From NCBI RefSeq assembly GCF_000090795.2, contig NW_003546247.1, positions 638,921 to 662,715 on the forward strand: a DNA stretch of 23,795 bases, written 5' to 3'. This document shows, in pieces, positions 1 to 10,399 of this stretch. Source of the DNA: Amphimedon queenslandica. Lineage: Eukaryota > Porifera > Demospongiae > Haplosclerida > Niphatidae. A program made the translations under genes and the position numbers. Positions within the stretch are counted from its first letter, which is position 1. Each line of letters starts with the position of its first letter. The notes beneath the pieces are model-generated. The model did not search any database and was not told where the DNA came from. It saw nothing but the letters and a program-made list of their open reading frames with translations.

Positions 1-872
1 TTTAGGCTTATAACATGCATCAATAACTCCTACATAAGACAATGCACTTTTCAAACTATGGTGTAAGCCTTGTGCATTCACTGATTTAGGTTTTCTTATG
101 CTAAAATACTCATTCCTTACATGAATAAATCCATCCTCATCGAGAGGGTCAAAGAACACAACCATAAACAATTCCTCTTTAATGTTTCTTGAATCAGTGC
201 TGCCATCCATCAGCATGCTGAAGAATTTTGCATTCTTCAGCTTATTTACAAGACGTTCTCTCAAATCCTAAGAGATATAGATGATAAAATCAGCACAAGC
301 TACATCATTCTTGTAACCTTCTCCAAGCTCCACCTTATGCTTCTCCTCCAGCTGACAAAGTAGCTTCATTTTTACAAATGCCATGCCCTCTTTGGCTATC
401 ATGTAGGCTATATCAATTTTCCTTAAAATCTTTTTTTCAGCTGATTCATCCATACAATACAGACTTCTAGCAATGGGAGCATATTCTCTAATGTCAGTAC
501 TGTTTTCTTTCCTTAGTAAAATCATAGCTTGTCCATGCATGTCACTTTTAGTGTGATTTTTTTATGCTTGAGGTGAGCAAATTGGTTGTTCCGTTGATGT
601 AAGCAGCACTAAAGTTCCTTGATGAGGATACTTTGTCCTTAAATCTTGTACAGACAGAAACATCATAGCCTACTACCATGATAGCAATCCATTTCCTCAT
701 ACTTGAGCCAAGTTGCTGTATTAAGCGTCTTATTGTTGTCCAGAATCCACTTTTGAACGGTAGATGTGGTTACAGCTCTCTTTTTTGAAGGTATGTTGAT
801 GCTACTATCAGAACTACAGCTGGATGTGTCACAAAAAGAAGAGTAGCAAGTGCTCGAAGAACATTTCGACAT
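1..872 (-). pseudogene. ZNF862/KIAA1586-like hAT-derived protein, N-terminal half, broken
   Basis: Reading on the minus strand gives three consecutive pieces of one protein in different frames. Piece one (872 to 666) is Ser/Cys-rich and then reads KWILDNNKTLNTATWLKYEE. Piece two (about 667 to 562) reads VCTRFKDK and then NGTTNLLTSSIKK, a TTF/BED-like zinc-binding stretch. Piece three (about 558 to 2) reads SDMHGQAMILLRK, IAYMIAKEGMAF, GYKNDVACADF and then MDGSTD and EELFMVVFFDP, running off the window. The MDGSTD region corresponds to the start of the RNase H-like fold in this hAT-derived family. That family match is from memory of conserved motifs. Disabling changes are one frameshift near 665, one near 560 in a T run, and an in-frame TAG at 268-270 that falls in otherwise continuous coding sequence. 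The C-terminal half lies before base 1. It could be a dead transposon copy or a decayed domesticated gene. Confidence 0.75.
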
Positions 873-875
873 TTC

Positions 876-1462
876 GTTACAATAATAATAGTAATAAATA
901 TATAATAATTAATTAGCGACCACATGTTAGGATATATTTACCAACCATATAAACTTTGATGGGGTAACACATAATATTGACCAGAAATTGTCCGATGACT
1001 GACTGTAACTAAAAGCACTGTAGTTCAGTGATATATCCCTATTGTTTAAATTATTTTTAGACATAGAAACATGATACAATAATTTCTTGAGTCAAAACTA
1101 CCCTGGAGTAGTTGCCTCCCTTAAATAGGTGCCTACTGGGACTAATGTAGTAACGGAAGTTACTACTGTGTTCAAACAGATGGTGCATTTAAAGCTAATG
1201 ATGATTATTATCATTAACTAAATATTAATAGGTGATTAATTAATTATTAAAATGGCCGTCTAATCACAGTTGAGTCTGAGTTGATAAGTTGCTTCATCCA
1301 ATTGATTAGTTTTTTGGAAGGAAATGTATATAGATAGATGGTACTTCTGAACCCTTTCCAAATGCCCTTATTTCCATTAATGTGTGGTTCCATTGGATAA
1401 AAATGCAGCAATAATGCTACTTCACAGAGTTCATAACGCAAAGACACTGGGGAACTGTTAAC
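876..1462. other. No recognised gene
   Basis: AT-rich sequence with TAAT/ATTA runs around 895-915 and 1200-1250. A 66-codon open stretch on the minus strand (1247-1447) has no motif I recognise, so I do not call it. Confidence 0.5.
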
Positions 1463-1775
1463 TTTTACAGTACAGTACTGGTTTATGTACCCAGTACTTT
1501 ATTAAATTACAGTGCAGTACTTCTTCCAGTACTCATAAATTATATAATTACAGTGCATAACTATCTTGTACCCTCTACTACGTATACTTTTAGGACAGTA
1601 CTAGCTCTGGCACCCTTTAGATTTTACTATTACAGTAAAACACTACTTACAGTATCCTCTACTTACAGTTATAGTTCCCATACCGTTTACTATCATTACA
1701 GTACAGTACTAGTTCCAGTACACTTAATACATATTTCATAGTTACAAAACAATACTAGTTACAGTACCAGCTACC
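1463..1775. repeat. Degenerate tandem repeat built on CAGTAC/GTACTG
   Basis: About eight diverged copies, each 33-45 bp, begin near 1463, 1508, 1548, 1593, 1630, 1663, 1696 and 1741. The shared core is ATTACAGTACAGTACTAGTT followed by CCAGTAC. The GTAC and CAGTACTG pieces are self-complementary, so the array could fold. An isolated copy of the core occurs near 5540-5556. I see no coding function. Confidence 0.7.
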
Positions 1776-2347
1776 AATGATAATAATGATAAACTAAGTA
1801 CAGCTGCTAAATTAGCTCTAGTGTACACAACTTACAGTTGTAACATAGGTTTTTAATTAAAGCAATCTGACAACCATTAATGAAACTATGTTATTGTATT
1901 CATAAGTTTTGATAATAAAATGTACTTCTTGTTCTATTAGAGTATCTGACTATTGTCAGGAGAGTGTTCCACATCTGTCTTAGCATAAATCTTTTTGATT
2001 TACATTGTTGCACGTCCTTTAGAAGGAGACAGTATGAAGGATTGAGAAAATTTGCTGTAGCACAGAACTTGTCAAATTTGTGACAGCTGGCAAAAAAAAT
2101 TGGACCAGATCCTTTAAATGTAAAAGCATGCAGTCAGCAATTCTACTTATACCATTCATCTTAGAATGAGAAGTATAGACCTTATTACTTATTCATCAAA
2201 ATGCATTGTACTTACTTCCTAAAGTGTAAGTCAATCTCTCTTAGAATGGGAAGGACCATGGCTATTTTTGTCATTTTTTTCTGCATTAGTAATGTTGGTG
2301 TGATAGGTCAATGGCTTTATTAAATCAAGTAATAATTCTTGCTATTT
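1776..2347. other. Low-information stretch, possibly the C-terminal remains of the next hAT relic
   Basis: Nothing is firmly recognised. On the minus strand around 1950-2110 a frame reads FDKFCATANFLNPSY, which might be the diverged LDPR-type segment found late in hAT transposases. Two similar CTTAGAATG(A/G)GAAG-type motifs lie near 2160 and 2240. Confidence 0.25.
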
Positions 2348-3443
2348 TCATTGCCGTACAGAATGACATTGCAAGTCAAGATCATCTGTTGTGGGAAAAA
2401 GGTCACATTTCAGTTCTAGAAGCTTCAAAATTATCAAATCCTCCTGAGTTGGACAAATAATAAATAGCTTTTCTATTACCTCCTTTATTAACTTTTGTCT
2501 TGCTTTACAACAAATTGCAAATTTTCTGACCACATTATGGGCTTCATTAATTGTTGCTTTGACAGGGAGTGATTTCGAACACTTTTGCTACTAGTTGCAT
2601 AGAATGAATAAAACAACTAACTCGGTTCCATGCAACAAAGAAAAGTGTGTTTCACCTTCCAGCCTTAAGTATTTTTTATTTTCAGTAGTTGCAACACTGC
2701 TTCCTTTCTCATCATCAATCACTTCACCAAAATCACGATGTAAGTCATCTTTGACCATACATCTACTTAAATGATCACCTTACTTTTCCTCTGCACTGTC
2801 AGTATGTTCTCTAAAATGCGGAAAATATTTTAGTGGCGTTATTGGTTATTGTTTAAAGTATCTTCTCCTGTGGTATATCCCAGTCCCTCAAAATTTATTG
2901 TAAAGCCAAAGCTCTACGTTTAACAGTGTGAGGTGATGGGAACCTTTTACACCGTTCATTATATGATGACATTGGTTGTTCCATTTGATGTAAGAGTGAG
3001 CTGTTACACCGAAAAATGCGTCTGACATACAAGGGTGTGTCCGTATATAAGCAAAAACATGTACATTTTTATCATTTCCTTCAGCTTGGTCTTTAATGAT
3101 GTGTAGAGCCATCCATCTCAGTATAAATTTATTCCGTTGAAGCCACTGGTAAAGTGGAATGATTCCTCTATCAAATCCCTAAAGAGCTCATACTCATTGA
3201 GAGATTAGTACCAGTAATACATATAGCCAACTTTAGACAAGTGCATTTGTTACCGACTATCATACTTAGTTTTTGTTGTTAAAGTTAACTGAGTGTTATT
3301 GGTGCGTTAAGTATGCTTCTTATTCAGCTCCTTAGCATCTTCAATTTTCTGAAATTTTTGTACTCTTCTTTGTGATGAGATTGGAGGTGTTTCTTCAAAT
3401 TGCTTGGATTTAAACCAGTCAATGTAGCACCACAAGTAGACAT
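2348..3443 (-). pseudogene. BED-finger hAT transposase relic
   Basis: Successive minus-strand fragments in several frames follow the order of a ZBED-type hAT transposase. At 3443-3324 a BED-finger remnant reads STCGATLTG, NLKKHLQSHHKEEY (one Cys and the two His retained; the first Cys is not in frame). At about 3035-2990 SDAFFGVTAH corresponds to the segment after the first catalytic region. At about 2931-2811 SPHTVKRRALALQ, a stop, ILRDWDIPQEK, then TNNATKIFSAF matches the conserved block carrying the second acidic site (usually TDNA, here TNNA). At about 2624-2573 RVSCFIHSMQLVAKVFE matches the CxxH-type motif (CFAHxLQL in relatives). At 2557-2348 VRKFAICCKARQKLI follows as expected. Many stops and shifts, and the Asp to Asn change, argue that it is dead. 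Terminal inverted repeats were not found. Confidence 0.65.
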
Positions 3444-4459
3444 GTCTTAACTACATGTACTGTCTGCTTTCACTGCTCAATAAGGGAATCTGACCTTACA
3501 GATACTTCACAGAGTTTCGTTATCAAGTCACAATAGCACTTTTCCTAAGCCACAATTGTGTTGACGTCGGTGTTCCTTTATTCCTGTTAGACTCTATCCT
3601 GCCTATAGCACTAGGCTTAGTAATTGTACTCACTGAGTGACTGTGCCTAGCATTTGCTTTTTGTATTGTCGGTTTCATTTGTGAAGAAACAAGTGAATCA
3701 GTGTTTTAGACTTAAAACATGGCATGTAATCCCGCCTAATTATGGCTGCAACTGATGTGCAAGCTGTCATTCTTTGAGTATTTCTTCTCCTTTATCTTAC
3801 TGTCCTATCTACTGTACCTCTATCTTTTCTTGTGTTTGGTGCCTTTTTAGCTGGTGCAGGGCTTCGATTATTTTACAAGTGTACCGGCGAAAAAGAACAA
3901 TTATGATTGAGAAGAAGCTCATATTTGGGTATTAGTAGGTCTAGAGAGCTTGATACGTTCTTATATCAAAAGCATGAAAAACGTAATTTTTGACTAAATG
4001 TAATGAGATACAATTGATAATCATCAGAGTGATGCACACAATTTGTAATGGATCTTCCTTTCATCATAATCAGAAAAGCTATTTAGAACCTTCCAGAGTG
4101 CATAGAAACTCAAAAATTGGTGAGGATTTTTGGAATAACCCGTTTTGCAGCTATGCCAAATGTCACTTTCTGGTGTTAGTGAAAAAAAGTTATTACAGCT
4201 AGTTGTGGTGTTTACTTAAGTAAAACGGACTATACATGTATTATGTTGTAATGGTTATTGATTAGAATCAGAAAATAATTGTAATAGCACGTTCCTTTAG
4301 GTAAGAGTGAATAGTAGATACATATTATATTACATGGTTCCAGTACAATATGTAACATTCTACATACATGATACAAGTAAATAGAAAAACATTAAGAATG
4401 ACATAGTAGTACAATTGAATTCGACAAAGTAAAGAAACAAGCGGGTACACACTTTACAA
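3444..4459. other. No recognised gene
   Basis: Moderately AT-rich sequence. A 70-codon open stretch at 3990-4202 (+) has no recognisable motif. 3444-3560 may hold the extreme N-terminus of the BED-hAT relic, but no motif confirms it. Confidence 0.4.
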
Positions 4460-4613
4460 ACTGGTGTGGTAAAAAATTTTACACCTCTGCATGAAAAAAA
4501 TTACCCAAAAGCATTGTAATTATCCACAAATAATAATAATTATGATGACAACTATGAAGCCATTTCTGTACTCTTGCTTTTAGAAGTGGCGTAGGATTTC
4601 TTACCACACCAGT
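4460..4613. repeat. Inverted repeat, 13-bp perfect arms
   Basis: ACTGGTGTGGTAA at 4460-4472 is repeated in reverse complement as TTACCACACCAGT at 4601-4613, with 128 bp between. The left arm also borders a smaller imperfect palindrome (TAAAA/TTTTA near 4469-4481). This could be a small MITE or a foldable element; I found no clear target-site duplication. Confidence 0.5.
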
Positions 4614-4805
4614 CTACTCTCTGGTTTCATACTTTTTAAAATTCAATCATACTACTTTTTTATATTTAATGTTTTCATTTATTTGCATTCTGTTTCTTTA
4701 ATTTATGAATAAGACTTTGTTATCATGCTGTTTTTAGGTGTATCTTTCTTGCAAATCACATGCACCTAAACTGAAATGGCGTCAAACAAAAGCCCATATG
4801 GTGTT

Positions 4806-5157
4806 CAGGGGCGGATTTAAGAGGGTGCAAAGGGTGCTTGAGCACCCCCATTAGCCTGAAGAATCGACATTTCTTTCTTCTGCTTCTTTAGGTCTGGTGT
4901 CTCATATCACTGCTAAGTGTCTTAAGAAAGTTATTCAACACATTTCACAATCATTTCATCCTCAATTTCAGCATTTCCAGTGCTTAAAAGAGCAGTAGGA
5001 GGCACCAGAGTGCCCGAATTTACCATGATCGCTCCTATAATATTCGAAAATGGCAGAAAAAAATATTTAAACACCGTAAAATGGGGTGTGGTCAAAATTG
5101 CAGCGCACTTCGCGCGCCCTTAGCACCCCCTTCTTTTTTTTCCTGCAACCGCCCCTG
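4806..5157. mobile_element. hAT-like MITE, 352 bp
   Basis: The left end starts CAGGGGCGG at 4806 and the right end finishes CCGCCCCTG at 5157, a perfect 9-bp terminal inverted repeat. Just inside, GGGTGC-rich blocks (left 4823-4848, right near 5120-5130) are also roughly complementary. CAGGGGCGG-type ends are common in hAT elements. GTGTT sits directly outside both ends (4801-4805 and 5158-5162), which is shorter than the usual 8-bp hAT duplication. The interior has no open frame, so it would depend on a transposase supplied elsewhere. Confidence 0.75.
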
Positions 5158-5912
5158 GTGTTTGCAGCTAGATTTTGTATGCCATTTTGTTGTCTCCACC
5201 CTTCTGTTTGAAACTACCTTTCTGGTCCTTGGTCCAAGCCCAGAAAAGTGATGTAAAATCCAACTTAAGCGCTTCTCAGGGTTACAATATTAAAGGAGAT
5301 ATAAGAAGGAAAACGACTTAAAAATTTTGTAGAAGTTTGAATAAGGACACATTGTCTTAAAATGGAGTGGAGCACTTTAAAAAGGTATCAGAAGAATTGC
5401 TGAATGAAGGAAGGTGTTTTAACCCTTTCTAAGACTGTACAATGTCAGGTAAAGGACTTATGAATTGAAAATCATAAAAATGGCTGTCACCAAAAAAATT
5501 CCACCTAATAGCTACATAACCACCTATATAATAATTGCAGTTCCAGTACTGTACACGTAAAACGTGTCAGCTGCTTAGTACTGAAATGCTATGCTGTTTT
5601 AGCAAGACATGCTAAAAGTCTTTTTAGCTCATAGTGTGCCGTTGCAGCACAATCTTAGATGCTAAATGTTATAACTACTTCATTCTTGCTGAAACGGCAC
5701 CACTACATGCGCAAAAGATCTGCCAGGTGTTCTTTATTTTTATTAGACCTACCAATTTTAACTCGCCAGTAGCTGTTTTGTTGCTTTATTGAATGATTTA
5801 ATTGTTTTTAGGCTTAGATATTGTGTTTAATTACCTCAAAATGACAAGGAAGATAATAATTATAATGTCATTAGAATGAATGAAACATGTATGACAGTCT
5901 ACGTTACATTAT
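5158..5912. other. No recognised gene
   Basis: AT-rich, without coding motifs. 5532-5556 contains an AGTTCCAGTACTGTAC fragment resembling the repeat unit at 1463-1775. Confidence 0.4.
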
Positions 5913-6179
5913 ATGCAAATGATATAGATGCATGAGAGCCATTAGAACATGTGTCTGTCATCTTTTTAGACTAAAAAGTGGCTTACATTCTTTTTATTAG
6001 ATGCAAATGTATTGCATGAGAGCCATTAGAACATGTGTCTGTCATCTTTTTCGACTAAAAAGTGGCTTACATTCTTTTCTTTAGATGCAAATATAGTTGC
6101 ATGAGAGCCATTAGAACATGTGTCTGTCATCTTTTTTCGACTAAAAAGTGGCTTACATTCTTTTCTTTAGATGCAAAGC
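5913..6179. repeat. Tandem repeat, three 84-85 bp units
   Basis: The phrase CATGAGAGCCATTAGAACAT recurs at 5931, 6015 and 6100, giving periods of 84 and 85 bp. The copies are nearly identical. Each unit begins with ATGCAAA and ends near TTTAG, and a partial fourth unit ATGCAAA closes the array at 6171-6177. Copy one has a perfect palindrome (CTTTTTAG, A, CTAAAAAG). Copies two and three carry CTTTTTCG instead, which breaks one pair. High identity implies recent expansion. Confidence 0.9.
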
Positions 6180-8030
6180 ACCATAACCAGTAAAACTGGC
6201 TGTCAAGACAAAGAGAACCTACAGTATATTCTTGTTCCTCTATTCTGTATGCCTGGTAGTGAGTGTCGTATTTAATGATACTTATTGTGGTGACTTTAAT
6301 TACAGACCTTGTGACCATCATACACAATAATGCCTTCAATTAGTGTACATGCAAATTTCCCATTTGCCTTACACCTTACATGAACAAAACAACCAGTCCC
6401 ATATATTGTTCCATGTATTGTGATGTTTGCTAACCTAATCAAGTTCATGAAATGTTAACACAAACTGAGTCAGCGAAATAATCACCTGTACCCAACATCT
6501 CAATTTTCTGCGAGACATATATTGTTAGTATGGCACCTTTATATTCCTCTAAGTTACAGTAAGTACACATCAACATTATTACTTAATTTTTAATCATGCG
6601 TACATGCATATAACTTCACCTGATGAACCTTCATCACTTTCATTATAGAAATGAAGAAAAATCAAAGTTGGGTGCTGAATATTGTTTATAGCATTTCCAA
6701 TGTTGGTCATATGTGGCTACAGTGAAAGGTACATTTCTGAAGGATTTACTGACAAATGACTTCACTTGTGTATTTTTAATTCAAACCTCATGCACCAATG
6801 TTGTCGTAATGGTTGATACCTACATGTACATGTACAATAATAAATAATGCTTAGTCATAGTGTAAAGACATGACCTACATGATCATTCGGTATGGTAAAT
6901 GAATTAGATAGTGCATGTAAACTATATTTCTTGGTATTTGAAGATATTCATTGGTGTTTTAAACATATTCATGATATTATAACGTGACTTACAAAAAAGT
7001 TGAAGAGTACATGGGCCAGGCAGTAATATAGACTCGTGAAGCCAGGGTAGCTATAAGAAAGTCTACATTAATACAATCTATGCTAAAAGAAGAGTCAACG
7101 ACAGATTGTAGAGACACTGATACTCCAGAAGCAAAAGAAGCCAGGCTTGCAGCAGGTAGAGCTGTTAGGGATGCTGAGACTCAGGAAGAGAGGAAAGAAG
7201 ACTGATCATCAGAGATCTTAGAGAAGCGGCCTTTTCCAGGAAGAGCTAGACTGAGGAGCTAATGAGTCACCTGTTAATAGAAATCACCATCTGGCAGCTG
7301 ACAATAATAATTATTGCAAATTCAGTATTTGCTGCATTGCAAAACAATTTAAACTTAAAATTTTTGTTTAGTTGATGTTGGAGGACGGAGGCTTTATGAT
7401 TGAATCCATCATTAACACATAAACATCGAAGGGAATTATTTATGATATAGTTAAAGTAATGAAATAAGTCCAGATACATCTCAGCGCTCTATGCCAAAAA
7501 CAGACCATCATCTTTAGTAACTGCAAAAGTATAAACTGAACTGGCGATTGAACAAAGCAACAGAAGCACTCCCATTGGCTGTCTCCCAATTTGTTAATTT
7601 AATGCTCAATCAGTAGCCTCATGAGGGTCATCAATTGCGAAACTAATAATAAACATTACATGTAGATGTATATGAGGTATTACACCATTAAGATTATTGC
7701 CAGACTGTTTAATTGTATATATGTTTTGTTTCACTTCAATGGGTGATGTCTTTGTATCTTTCTCCATGTACCCATAATCATGTGATTAATTGATGTTTTT
7801 TAGTTGTCTCTGTGACAAGTTATGCTTTTCATTAATTAGGACTGCAAAAGATTTGAGACATTGAAGTTGGTGACTCCCTCAAAAATGGAATGCAGGATGT
7901 CAAATGGCAAGCATTTTGTAACATCAAACACATGGAATTTCATGAGTAAAATCCTTCCATAGATGCCAGATGTTGCTGAGTGCTCTCTATTACTTGTGTT
8001 TCTCAAGCAGTTTAGAACATTGGCAAGATT
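6180..8030 (-). pseudogene. Relic of a transposon protein with LPxD[IL]xH motif (possibly CACTA/TNP2-like)
   Basis: Three blocks in the expected order appear on the minus strand. About 8005-7740: SGIYGRILLM, FDVTKCLPFDILHSIFEGV, then LINEKHNLSQRQLKN and YGYMEKDTKTSPIEVKQ. About 6765-6660: SKSFRNVPFTVATYDQHWKC. About 6433-6220: ITIHGTIYGTGCFVHVRC, EGIIVYDG, then after a shift YDTHYQAYRIEEQEY. I recall the same order (LPPDxMHDxxEG, then KNVPxTxAxxHQ, then an NGTxY...FxxHYHAY tail) in uncharacterised transposon-derived proteins of sponges, cnidarians and fish. The DxxH...G motif resembles TNP2 transposases of CACTA/EnSpm elements, but that link is inference. Stops and frameshifts are frequent. 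The middle is poorly preserved and shares its locus with an Arg/Glu-rich plus-strand fragment. The 5' end of this relic abuts the gypsy RT in frame. Confidence 0.55.
7011..7262 (+). pseudogene. Arg/Glu-rich repeat fragment, two stops
   Basis: An 84-codon frame reads charged, Ala/Arg/Glu-rich sequence with two loosely repeated phrases, DTPEAKEARLAAGRA and DAETQEERKED. It is interrupted by TAG at 7029-7031 and TGA at 7203-7205. ETPEERxxRLAA-type repeats occur in N-terminal parts of some Helitron-associated and other transposon proteins; that comparison is from memory and weak. It lies antisense within the decayed middle of the surrounding relic and may be a separate insertion. Chance low-complexity sequence is the alternative. 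Confidence 0.3.
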
Positions 8031-8249
8031 AGTAAGGTGTGAGTGAAAGTCAGAACACGTTATAATATCGTCAATGTAAACCAAACATATGTCCCAGAGT
8101 AAACCCTATAAACTCATGTCCATTAACAATTGAAAATTACCAGGAGCATTACAAAGGCCAAAAGGCATAACATTAAAATGGAATTAGCAATCTCTAATTG
8201 AGAATGATGTTTTCGCCTTATCCATCTCTGCGACTTCTAGTTGCTAGTA

Positions 8250-8760
8250 TACTATGTCCCAACTGAGTTTGGACAAAGAAAAACTGTAATAACTTTTTAA
8301 GGGAATGTCGGATAACGATGAGACTTTCACAGGTTCTTAGTCGGCCAATGCCACTTCAGAATCTCAGGTCTTGGGTCTCTCAGCCCTTGGGAACCCTTAC
8401 AACCGGGTTCTCCCTATAAACCCAATGGCATGCCAAAGCTAACCGCAATGACGTTCTATGATGTCATAGTTTACATAAGCACATGTGGTTGAGCGCCCAA
8501 ACTGATAATTTTCTTTTAAAATGCTAATAGAGCAAAATCTTCTGATAATGATGGCCTTTATGAAGACTAGTTGACTCCAGCAGCTATTGTACTGCTTATC
8601 AGGAAGAGCAAGACTGTTTTAAGAGTGAAACAACACAGCCGAAATATTGGCCATATCACTATGAATATCATTATATACGTCATTAGTGATGTAACTACAT
8701 TTTTCAAATTCCAATGCAGCTGCTTCCACTTCCAGTCCATTCTCAGTTGAGATATGGTAT
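8250..8760. mobile_element. About 500-bp insertion splitting the RT domain, with inverted ends
   Basis: RT sequence stops after TTLDLLCCY on the high-coordinate side (about 8761) and resumes with YxQLEVAEMDKAKTSF on the low-coordinate side (about 8250), so the break falls in the conserved GYWQ motif. The edges carry imperfect inverted repeats: GTCCCAACTGAGTTTGGAC at 8256-8274 and GTCCATTCTCAGTTGAG at 8735-8751. TATAC or TATACC lies at both outer edges, a possible short target-site duplication. The inside has no clear coding motif. The class is unknown, possibly a non-autonomous DNA transposon. Confidence 0.6.
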
Positions 8761-10043
8761 AGCAACATAAAAGATCTAAGGTTGTGAACCAAGAAGATCC
8801 AGCTAGTGTATTTAAAGTTTCATCAATACGTAGTAGCTAATAAGTGTCGTTATGAGTGACTGAATTTACTTTATGATAATCAATACAAAAATGTAGGGAT
8901 CTACTCTTATTTCGTACCAGTGTAACAGGAGAGGGCAAAGGACTCAGAGATGGAGAAATAATACTTCTCCTTAGTCTTCCTTGAATGAGCTGTTGAGTCT
9001 CAGGTTGCTTAAGTATAGGGATTCGTCTAAATGGCTAGCAAATTGGAGATGCTGAACCAGTGTCAATATAATTTTGAGCAATGTCTGTATAACAGATATC
9101 GTCATCATTCTCAGGAAAAACATCAAAAAATGAAATTAAAATAGTACAAACCTTTTTCTTTTAGTAATAGCAAACTATATGCTAATTCGTGTAGATGATG
9201 CCTTTTGCAGTCAGAAACATTTGGGGTGTTTGATAAATGGGATGCCACTAGAACTCGTTCATGCAATAAATCAGAAACAGTAGCAAGAGTGCTGTATGGA
9301 AGGTAACAGCAGATTTTGTTGGGTTGATTACTCAAGTGACAATTACGGAGTTAGAGGTTACAGCAGCTCTTGTGACAGTAGCCTTGATCCCCCTATATCA
9401 TGTTCAATTATCCTCTACTAGGCAGGTACCTGTACAGAACCAATGACACAAGACAAAGTTTCCAATTCTAAGTATGGAGGAATAACCACTGTTTGACACA
9501 AAATAGCATCAATATGACTCTTCCTATTAGTGGAAGAAGGGCATAAATTGATCTAGGCATGTTGCGAGAGTGCTGGAAATGTAACCTCTGAGGAAAATAA
9601 ATGGTTCCATTATATTCATGTACAAATCAAGTCTTATCATAGCTTGCTAAACCGAGTCGTCAACAATGATAACTGAAGTTGGAAAATTCAACTGATTGCT
9701 TTGAATAATATGAGCTTCACCTTTCACAAGCAGTCAGTGGAGAACAACCAACACTAAACAGGCTTCATGACACTGTCTCAAAGGAGAATTTGTCAAAATC
9801 ACCAGTACCACTCCGTGAGTGCAAGTAGTTGAACTGAGAATAGTGGCAGCTGCACCCGTATCAATAAGGAAGCTATAATATTACCAAACAATGTAAATGG
9901 AAAATGAAATGTGTTCATAGTTCACTGGAGACATAACAATTTGTGGCAGAGTTGGGGGTCACATTGATAGAATCACCTCCATACCCAGGACCCTTTATGG
10001 GGCTGGACTTTGGTCATTTCCCGGCTTGTATTGGCGAGTGCTG

Positions 10044-10083
10044 TACAACCTCTAGCAAAATGGCCTTCACATCACTTACAATG
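10044..10083 (-). other. CCHC-type zinc knuckle remnant (gag nucleocapsid)
   Basis: The minus strand reads HCK, stop, CEGHFARGC. The Cys, Cys, His, Cys order and GHFARxC spacing match a retroviral-type knuckle, but about two residues are missing between the second Cys and the His, and one codon is now TGA. Nucleic-acid binding by gag would have been its role. Confidence 0.6.
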
Positions 10084-10399
10084 GGCTTGAGGAGCTAATG
10101 TCCTGTGTGGTGGGCGAGTTTGTGGCGGTGTAAAATGTGGGTGTTGTAGTTGTTGGCTCATGGAGTCAGCTTTGTCTGAAAACGTCACGATGAGGTCAAT
10201 GACCTTATCTTCATGAGAGGCAGCGAGTACGGTACACTAACTGGTTCATAGCTAGATGTAGTGATTCAAGTATATGCTAGCACACTCTCAATCTGCATGA
10301 CTAAATTTTACGGCGTTAGCTAAAAATGAATAGTTTTTCTGTTCAACTAATAGTACTGTCTGAGTGTCATTAATAGAATATACGATGTTTGTAGGGCTA

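Noticed and set aside
1247-1447. 66-codon open stretch (-)
   Set aside because: A faint resemblance to recombinase-like sequence could not be tied to any motif.
3990-4202. 70-codon open stretch (+)
   Set aside because: No recognisable domain, and the length is expected by chance in this much sequence.
8300-8480. tRNA-derived SINE promoter boxes inside the RT insertion
   Set aside because: No convincing A box and B box at the right spacing on either strand.
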